A stretch of DNA of 64,000 bases, taken from the NCBI GenBank assembly GCA_014649575.1, contig BMTH01000017.1, positions 62,001 to 126,000 of the forward strand, given 5' to 3'. The position numbers and the translations under genes are program-made. Numbering within the stretch: position 1 is the stretch's first letter; each line of letters starts with the position of its first letter. The DNA comes from Streptomyces griseoincarnatus. Lineage in GTDB: Bacteria > Actinomycetota > Actinomycetes > Streptomycetales > Streptomycetaceae. A model generated the notes under the pieces. It saw only the letters and a program-made list of their open reading frames with translations. It was not told the origin of the DNA and did not search any database. This document shows positions 57,675 to 64,000 of this stretch, piece after piece.

Positions 57675-58301
57675 TCACGCCTCGAACGGGCGGGCCGGCC
57701 ACGGCGCCTCCGCCGGGCGCAGCGCGTCCAGGCCGTCGCCCGAGCGGGCGGCGACCAGCGACAGCACGCCCACCACCAGGCAGTTGTTGTGCAGGTCACC
57801 GGCGAGCACGCCGCGCACCAGCTCGTCGACGGGGACCCGGGCCAGCTCCATGTCGGCCTCCTCGTCCTCCACGGCGAACCGGTCGCCCTCGGCCTCGGTC
57901 AGGCCCCGGGCCAGGAAAATCCGCACGGCCTCGTCGCAGCCGCCGGGCGTGGTGTAGACGTCGGCCAGCACCCGCCAGTCCTCCGCCTTGACGTGTGCCT
58001 CCTCGTACAGCTCGCGCCGGGCGGCGTGCAGCGGGTTCTCGCCGGGCACGTCGAGCAGGCCGGCCGGGATCTCCCACAGCTTCTGGCGCACCGGGTGCCG
58101 GTACTGGCGCAGCACCACGACCCGGTCCGCGTCGTCGAGGGCGAGGACGGCCACGGACCCCGGGTGGACCTGGTAGTCGCGGTGGACCACGGCGCCCCCG
58201 GGCATGACGACCTCGTCCGTGCGCATGGAGGTCTTCTTGCCGACGAAGGGGGTCTGCGTCCCGCGGATCTCCCACTCCTCAGGGGTGTCCTTGATCGTCA
58301 T
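57675..58301 (-). CDS. ADP-ribose pyrophosphatase-like Nudix hydrolase
   Basis: 208 residues from ATG 58301, with GGAAGG 7 bases upstream. The Nudix box is complete: GLLDVPGENPLHAARREL and YEEAHV (G-x5-E-x7-RE-x2-EE). WEIPAG before it is typical of the ADP-ribose pyrophosphatases (ADPRase/NudF). It hydrolyses ADP-ribose to AMP and ribose 5-phosphate. It follows pyrG (stop 58409) in the same direction across a terminator hairpin, and precedes the STAND gene by 184 bases. Confidence 0.94.
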   Translation of the reverse strand: MTIKDTPEEWEIRGTQTPFVGKKTSMRTDEVVMPGGAVVHRDYQVHPGSVAVLALDDADRVVVLRQYRHPVRQKLWEIPAGLLDVPGENPLHAARRELYEEAHVKAEDWRVLADVYTTPGGCDEAVRIFLARGLTEAEGDRFAVEDEEADMELARVPVDELVRGVLAGDLHNNCLVVGVLSLVAARSGDGLDALRPAEAPWPARPFEA

Positions 58302-58354
58302 GCCTGTCCTTCCGAACCGAAGCGGTGGTACCCGGCCTGCCTGCGAAAAGGCGG

Positions 58355-58388
58355 CCGGGGCGCGAACCGTTGAAGGTTCGCACCCCGG
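58355..58388 (-). terminator. terminator of pyrG
   Basis: CCGGGGCGCGAACC (58355-58368) pairs with GGTTCGCACCCCGG (58375-58388) with one mismatch and a 6-base loop, 20 bases past the pyrG stop. Confidence 0.75.
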
Positions 58389-58408
58389 CAACCGTACAAC
58401 TGGGCGTG

Positions 58409-60058
<1,650 letters not shown>

Positions 60059-60519
60059 GGCCAAAGGGGGGCTCCCGTGGTCGCGGTCTGTGGGTGCGGT
60101 TCCGGGGTTTCTCGCCCACCGGTCCACGGGCTACCAGCGTATCAGCGCCGCGGGGGAACGGCTCACGGCCACGCTCCGCGCACACGGGACCACGGAGCAT
60201 GTAGCGCACACGGGTCCCTCACCCGGGGCTCACTCGTTCGGCGTAGCCGCGTTGCCGCGAGCGGCACACAGATCATCTACGTGCGTCGTATCCTGCTCGG
60301 ACACTCGCTGCCGAGCCCGGCCGGCCGAACGGCACCACCCCCGCCCGTAAGTTCCGGAACAACGTGAGCTCGTCAGTTCGTTGAGCGAAGATTGGCGTTT
60401 TGCACGTAGGGCCGAGCGACTGCTTTGCTTCACAGCTCAACGACGCATTGCAATACCCCCTTGACCGCACTAGCGACAGCCCCTCGCGGGGTGACGTGGC
60501 CGTTCGACTGGAGATGCAC
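60059..60519. other. divergent intergenic region
   Basis: 461 bases between pyrG and the GH15 gene, carrying both promoters. The right half is less GC-rich (TTGCAATACCCCCTTGACCG near 60448-60467). No gene, hairpin or known regulatory motif was recognised. Confidence 0.5.
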
Positions 60520-62322
60520 GTGGCCGGGCGCATCGAAGACTACGCACTCATCGGAGACATGCAGACCGCAGCGCTGGTCTGCCGGGACGGCACGGTCGAC
60601 TGGCTGTGCCTGCCGCGCTTCGACTCGCACGCCATCTTCGCCGGGCTGCTGGGAACCGAGGAACACGGCTTCTGGCGGCTGGGCCCCGCGCACGCCGAGG
60701 ACGCGGAGCCGCCCGCGGCGACCCGGCGGCGGTACCGGGGCGACTCCCTGATCCTGGAATCCGAGTGGGAGACCAACCGCGGCACGGTCCGCGTGACGGA
60801 TTTCATGCCCCCACGCGACGGCGCCCCCCAGCTGATCCGCATCGTGGAGGGCGTGTCGGGCCGGGTCCCCATGCGCTCGGTGCTGCGCATGCGCTTCTCC
60901 TACGGCCGGGTGGTGCCGTGGGTGCACCGGCACGAGGGCCGGACCGTCGCCGTGGCGGGACCGGACTCGGTGTGGTTCGACACCAGCGCCGAGACCTACG
61001 GCGAGGATCTGACCACGTACTCGGACTTCACCGTGGCGCCCGGCGACCGGGTGGCGTTCACCATCTCCTGGGAGCCCTCGCACAAGCAGCCCCCGGCGCT
61101 GCCCGAGCCCGAGCAGTCCCTGGGGGCCACCGAGGACTTCTGGCGCGAGTGGGTCGAGCACTGTACGTACCACGGCCCCTACCGCGAGGCCGTGATCCGC
61201 TCCCTGATCACGCTGAAGGCCCTCACCTACGCCCCGACCGGCGGCATCGTCGCCGCGCCGACCACCTCGCTGCCCGAGGACATCGGCGGCGTCCGCAACT
61301 GGGACTACCGCTACACGTGGCTCCGTGACGCGGCGATCACCCTGTCCTCGCTGCTGCGCACCGGCTACCGCGAGGAGGCCCGCGCCTGGCGCGAGTGGCT
61401 GCTACGCGCGGTCGCCGGCGACCCGGAGAACCTGCAGATCATGTACGGCATCGCCGGCGAGCGCGAGCTGGGCGAGGCGGAGCTGGACTGGCTGCCGGGC
61501 TACGAGGCCTCCGCCCCGGTCCGGGTCGGCAACGGCGCGGCGCACCAGCTCCAGCTCGACGTGTACGGCGAGGTCACCGAGGCCCTGCACCTGGCCCACA
61601 TGACCGGCCTGGCGCGCAACGACTACGCCTCGCTGCTCCAGCTGAAGCTGATCAGCTACCTGGAGAAGCACTGGCAGGAGCCCGACGAGGGCATCTGGGA
61701 GGTGCGCGGCCCACGCCGCCACTTCGTGCACTCCAAGGTGATGGCCTGGGTGGCCGTGGACCGCACGATCAAGCTGATCGAGTCCGGCGACGCCCACGGC
61801 CCGCTCGAGGAATGGAAGCAGCTCCGCGACGACATCCACCGCGACGTGTGCGAGAAGGGCTACGACAAGGAGCGCAACACCTTCACCCAGTCCTACGGCT
61901 CCAAGGAGCTGGACGCGGCCCTGCTGCTGATCCCCCAGGTGGGCTTCCTGCCGCCGGACGACAAGCGGGTGATCGGCACCGTCGAGGCGATCCAGCGCGA
62001 GTTGTCCACCTCCGACGGATTCATCCTGCGCTACCCGACCGAGGGCACGGACGAGGGCGTCGACGGCCTGCCCGGCGACGAAGGCGCCTTCCTCGCCTGC
62101 TCGTTCTGGATGGCCGACGACCTGGCCATGATCGGCCGCGTGGACGAGGCACGGAAGCTGTTCGAGAAGCTGCTGTCGCTGCGCAACGACCTCGGTCTGT
62201 TGGCGGAGGAGTGGGACCCGGGCCTCCAGCGTCAGGTCGGCAACTTCCCGCAGGCGTTCAGCCACGTGCCGCTCATCGACACGGCCCTGCGCCTGACGGC
62301 GTCGGGGGCGTACGGGGGCTGA
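60520..62322 (+). CDS. GH15 glycoside hydrolase (glucoamylase/trehalase-like)
   Basis: 600 residues from GTG 60520, set by GGAG six bases upstream; ATG 60514 sits on that site and GTG/ATG further upstream have none. The N-terminal beta domain starts GRIEDYALIGDMQTAALVCR and DGTVDWLCLPRFDS. The catalytic (alpha/alpha)6 barrel has GVRNWDYRYTWLRDA, the general acid in DEGIWEVRGPRRHF and the general base in LLAEEWDPGLQRQ. Actinobacterial relatives include trehalases and glucoamylases; substrate cannot be fixed here. No signal peptide, so it acts inside the cell. The 3' end overlaps the opposite gene by 50 bases. Confidence 0.95.
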   Translation: MAGRIEDYALIGDMQTAALVCRDGTVDWLCLPRFDSHAIFAGLLGTEEHGFWRLGPAHAEDAEPPAATRRRYRGDSLILESEWETNRGTVRVTDFMPPRDGAPQLIRIVEGVSGRVPMRSVLRMRFSYGRVVPWVHRHEGRTVAVAGPDSVWFDTSAETYGEDLTTYSDFTVAPGDRVAFTISWEPSHKQPPALPEPEQSLGATEDFWREWVEHCTYHGPYREAVIRSLITLKALTYAPTGGIVAAPTTSLPEDIGGVRNWDYRYTWLRDAAITLSSLLRTGYREEARAWREWLLRAVAGDPENLQIMYGIAGERELGEAELDWLPGYEASAPVRVGNGAAHQLQLDVYGEVTEALHLAHMTGLARNDYASLLQLKLISYLEKHWQEPDEGIWEVRGPRRHFVHSKVMAWVAVDRTIKLIESGDAHGPLEEWKQLRDDIHRDVCEKGYDKERNTFTQSYGSKELDAALLLIPQVGFLPPDDKRVIGTVEAIQRELSTSDGFILRYPTEGTDEGVDGLPGDEGAFLACSFWMADDLAMIGRVDEARKLFEKLLSLRNDLGLLAEEWDPGLQRQVGNFPQAFSHVPLIDTALRLTASGAYGG

Positions 62323-63286
62323 CCCCGGGGCAGGCGGGCGCGAGGGCCGTGAGGGTCCGCTCGCCCGCCGGGTCACCGGCCGTCGCCGGCACCAGGGCGA
62401 TCTCGTCGAGTCCGGCCGCGGCGTAGGCGTGGATCCGGGCGCGTACCGTGTCCGGGTCGCCGACCAGGCCGACCGTCGCGGCGGCCTCCTGCGGCAGGAC
62501 CCGGACCAGGGTGGCGCGGTCCGCGCCGTCGGCGGCCAGCTCCACCGCCTCCCCGAACCCGGCGTCGGCGAACACGTCGCTGTAGCCCGGCACCGTCAGA
62601 TAGCCCGCGATGGTGCCCAGGACCTGTTCGAGCGAGGCCGGTTCCGGATCGACGGCGGCGGGCAGCCAGGCGGCGAGTGAGGGCCGCGGGCGGCCCGCCC
62701 GCTCGGCCGCCGCGTCCAGCTTGGCGCGCAGCGCGCGCACCTGCTCCGGCGAGACGACGTCCAGCAGCATCCGGTCGGCGTGCGCCGCGGCCGTGGCGAT
62801 CGCCCGGTCGCCGAACGCCGCCACCGTGAGCGGTCCCCCGGGCGGCCGCTGCCGGCGGCGGAACCCGCTGTCCGGTACGACCGGCTCGCCCGGCTCGGCG
62901 TGCAGCAGCGTCCGCAGCGACGCGGCCGTCTCCTCGAGCACGGCCGCCGGACGCTCGCGCGGCCGTCCGTGCACCCCTTGGACGACCCGCTTGCTGGACG
63001 TGCCCAGGGCCACCCCCACCCGGCGTCCGGTGACCGCGGCCACCGACGCGGCACCCCGCGCGATGCCGTACGCGTCCCGCACCGACACCGCCACCGGGCC
63101 GGCCGTCAGCGCGATCCGCCCGGTGGCCCTCCCGGCCGCCGCGGCCAGTACGAACGCGTCCCACGTGGGTCCCTCACCGAGCCACACCTCGCCGTACCCG
63201 AGCCGGTCGGCGGTCACGGCCACCCGCAGGGGTTCCTCGACCGGGCTCTCGTCCTCGCGGGCCGCGGCCACCACGCTGATCTCCAT
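62273..63286 (-). CDS. LLM-class F420-dependent oxidoreductase
   Basis: 337 residues from ATG 63286. TIM-barrel marks of the luciferase-like group are LGYGEVWLGEGPTWDAFVLA, GRIALTAGPVAVSVRDAYGI and GRRVGVALGTSSKRVVQGVH. Streptomyces members use F420 or FMN. The final ACPGVSPRTPPTPSGAGPCR tail is read across the end of the GH15 gene, which it overlaps by 50 bases tail to tail. Substrate unknown. Single gene, divergent from the PucR gene with 81 bases between. Confidence 0.9.
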   Translation of the reverse strand: MEISVVAAAREDESPVEEPLRVAVTADRLGYGEVWLGEGPTWDAFVLAAAAGRATGRIALTAGPVAVSVRDAYGIARGAASVAAVTGRRVGVALGTSSKRVVQGVHGRPRERPAAVLEETAASLRTLLHAEPGEPVVPDSGFRRRQRPPGGPLTVAAFGDRAIATAAAHADRMLLDVVSPEQVRALRAKLDAAAERAGRPRPSLAAWLPAAVDPEPASLEQVLGTIAGYLTVPGYSDVFADAGFGEAVELAADGADRATLVRVLPQEAAATVGLVGDPDTVRARIHAYAAAGLDEIALVPATAGDPAGERTLTALAPACPGVSPRTPPTPSGAGPCR

Positions 63287-63367
63287 GGCCGGGCCCCTAC
63301 CCGGGTGGCCCGGCGGCAACGCGCCCCTTGTGTGCGCCGGCGGCATCGGCGCAGGTAGCGTCCGGGT

Positions 63368-64000
63368 ATGGACAGCGGATACGACAGCCGGGGCGGCGGG
63401 ATCACCGTGCGGCGCGCCTTGGAGCTGCCGGGGCTGCGCGGTGGTCTGCCGGAGATCGTGGCGGGCGCCGACCGGCTGGGGCGCACGGTGCGCTGGGTGC
63501 ACGCGGGTGAGGTGCCCAACATCGCCTCCCTGCTCAAGGGGGGCGAACTGCTGCTGACCACCGGCTACGGGCTGGGTACGCGCCCGGCCGACCAGCGGGC
63601 GTTCGTCCGCACGCTGGCCGACCGGGGCATCGCGGCCCTGGTCGTCGAGCTCGGCCCGCGCTTCAGCCGGCTGCCCGCCGCCCTGGTGGACGCGGCCCGC
63701 TCCGCCGGGCTGCCGCTGGTGCAGCTGCACCGTGAGGTGCCGTTCGTCACGGTCACCGAGGAGATCCACACCGAGATCGTCAACGGGCACTACGCGCTGC
63801 TCCAGCGCGCGGAGGAGGTGCACCGGCGCTGCACCGAGGCGCTGCTGGGCGGCGGGGGTGTGCCGCAGGTGCTGGAGATCCTCGCCGGGTTCACCGGCAA
63901 CCCCGTGTTCCTGGAGACCACCGACGGCCGGCTGCTGTACGCGGCCGGCGAGGGTCCCGAGCGCGCGGACCCGCTCCAGGTGTGGGAGGGGCTGCGTGAG
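63368..64000 (+). CDS. PucR-family transcriptional regulator, N-terminal part
   Basis: The first 211 codons of a gene that runs out of the window, from ATG 63368. It starts with the PucR N-terminal domain: TVRRALELPGLRGGLPEIVA, then RTVRWVHAGEVPNIASLLKG and GELLLTTGYGLG. IEEI-type helices and GGVPQVLEILAGFTGNPVFL follow. The helix-turn-helix and GGDEF-like middle parts lie beyond the edge. PucR-type regulators control purine or other nitrogen use, often in genera-specific ways. The target may be the divergent oxidoreductase gene. Confidence 0.92.
   Translation, partial: MDSGYDSRGGGITVRRALELPGLRGGLPEIVAGADRLGRTVRWVHAGEVPNIASLLKGGELLLTTGYGLGTRPADQRAFVRTLADRGIAALVVELGPRFSRLPAALVDAARSAGLPLVQLHREVPFVTVTEEIHTEIVNGHYALLQRAEEVHRRCTEALLGGGGVPQVLEILAGFTGNPVFLETTDGRLLYAAGEGPERADPLQVWEGLRE

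Overview
The window is chromosomal DNA of a Streptomyces species. The evidence is the very high G+C content with GC-rich third codon positions, frequent GTG and TTG starts behind GGAGG-type ribosome sites, chains of genes joined by 4-nt ATGA/GTGA overlaps, and a gene set typical of the genus (streptogrisin-type proteases, an Rpf-like LysM protein, DUF5685, SepF, F420-type oxidoreductase, PucR). No rRNA, tRNA, CRISPR array, insertion sequence or prophage was seen. The window starts inside homogentisate 1,2-dioxygenase and ends inside a PucR regulator.

Layout. 1-3,215: hmgA end, a HutC-type regulator, a type ISP-like protein, a permease remnant and a small protein. 3,342-11,451: a SigK/RskA-type sigma/anti-sigma pair facing a DUF4331-TPR-nickel/cobalt exporter gene set, then a membrane Ser/Thr kinase. 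Matching promoter-like sequences lie in front of both the sigma gene and the DUF4331 gene. 11,461-19,838: secreted esterase and lipase, an AAA ATPase, DUF72, GNAT and methyltransferase genes, and a lytic polysaccharide monooxygenase with a sortase-type C terminus. 20,042-25,780: a damage-inducible mutagenesis cassette (dnaE2 plus an ImuB-like Y-family protein) behind a LexA-type box, then a membrane protein. 25,841-31,771: two streptogrisin paralogues, a DUF5685 protein with an extreme Cys tail, sepF, and an acyl-CoA dehydrogenase. 32,445-40,144: MFS exporter, PIG-V-like mannosyltransferase, PAP2 phosphatase, I78 inhibitor, Rpf-LysM protein and two hypotheticals.

40,200-53,800 is a long leftward set of housekeeping genes, read parA, small protein, scpA, scpB, rluB ... 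aroH, tyrA, cmk, acyltransferase, der. In Mycobacterium the same core runs parA-scpA-scpB-rluB-cmk-der without a break. Here it is split by a module of an NrtR-type Nudix regulator, an ADP-ribosylglycohydrolase and two nucleotidyltransferases, with a perfect 18-bp inverted repeat in front of the operon. This module is the best candidate in the window for an under-described system. parA carries an apparent 1-nt insertion just before its Walker A motif.

54,172-64,000: alanine dehydrogenase, a STAND-type ATPase with TPRs, ADP-ribose pyrophosphatase, CTP synthase, a GH15 glucoamylase/trehalase, an LLM-class F420-type oxidoreductase and the PucR start. Convergent gene pairs are mostly separated by strong GC hairpins that would act as bidirectional terminators.
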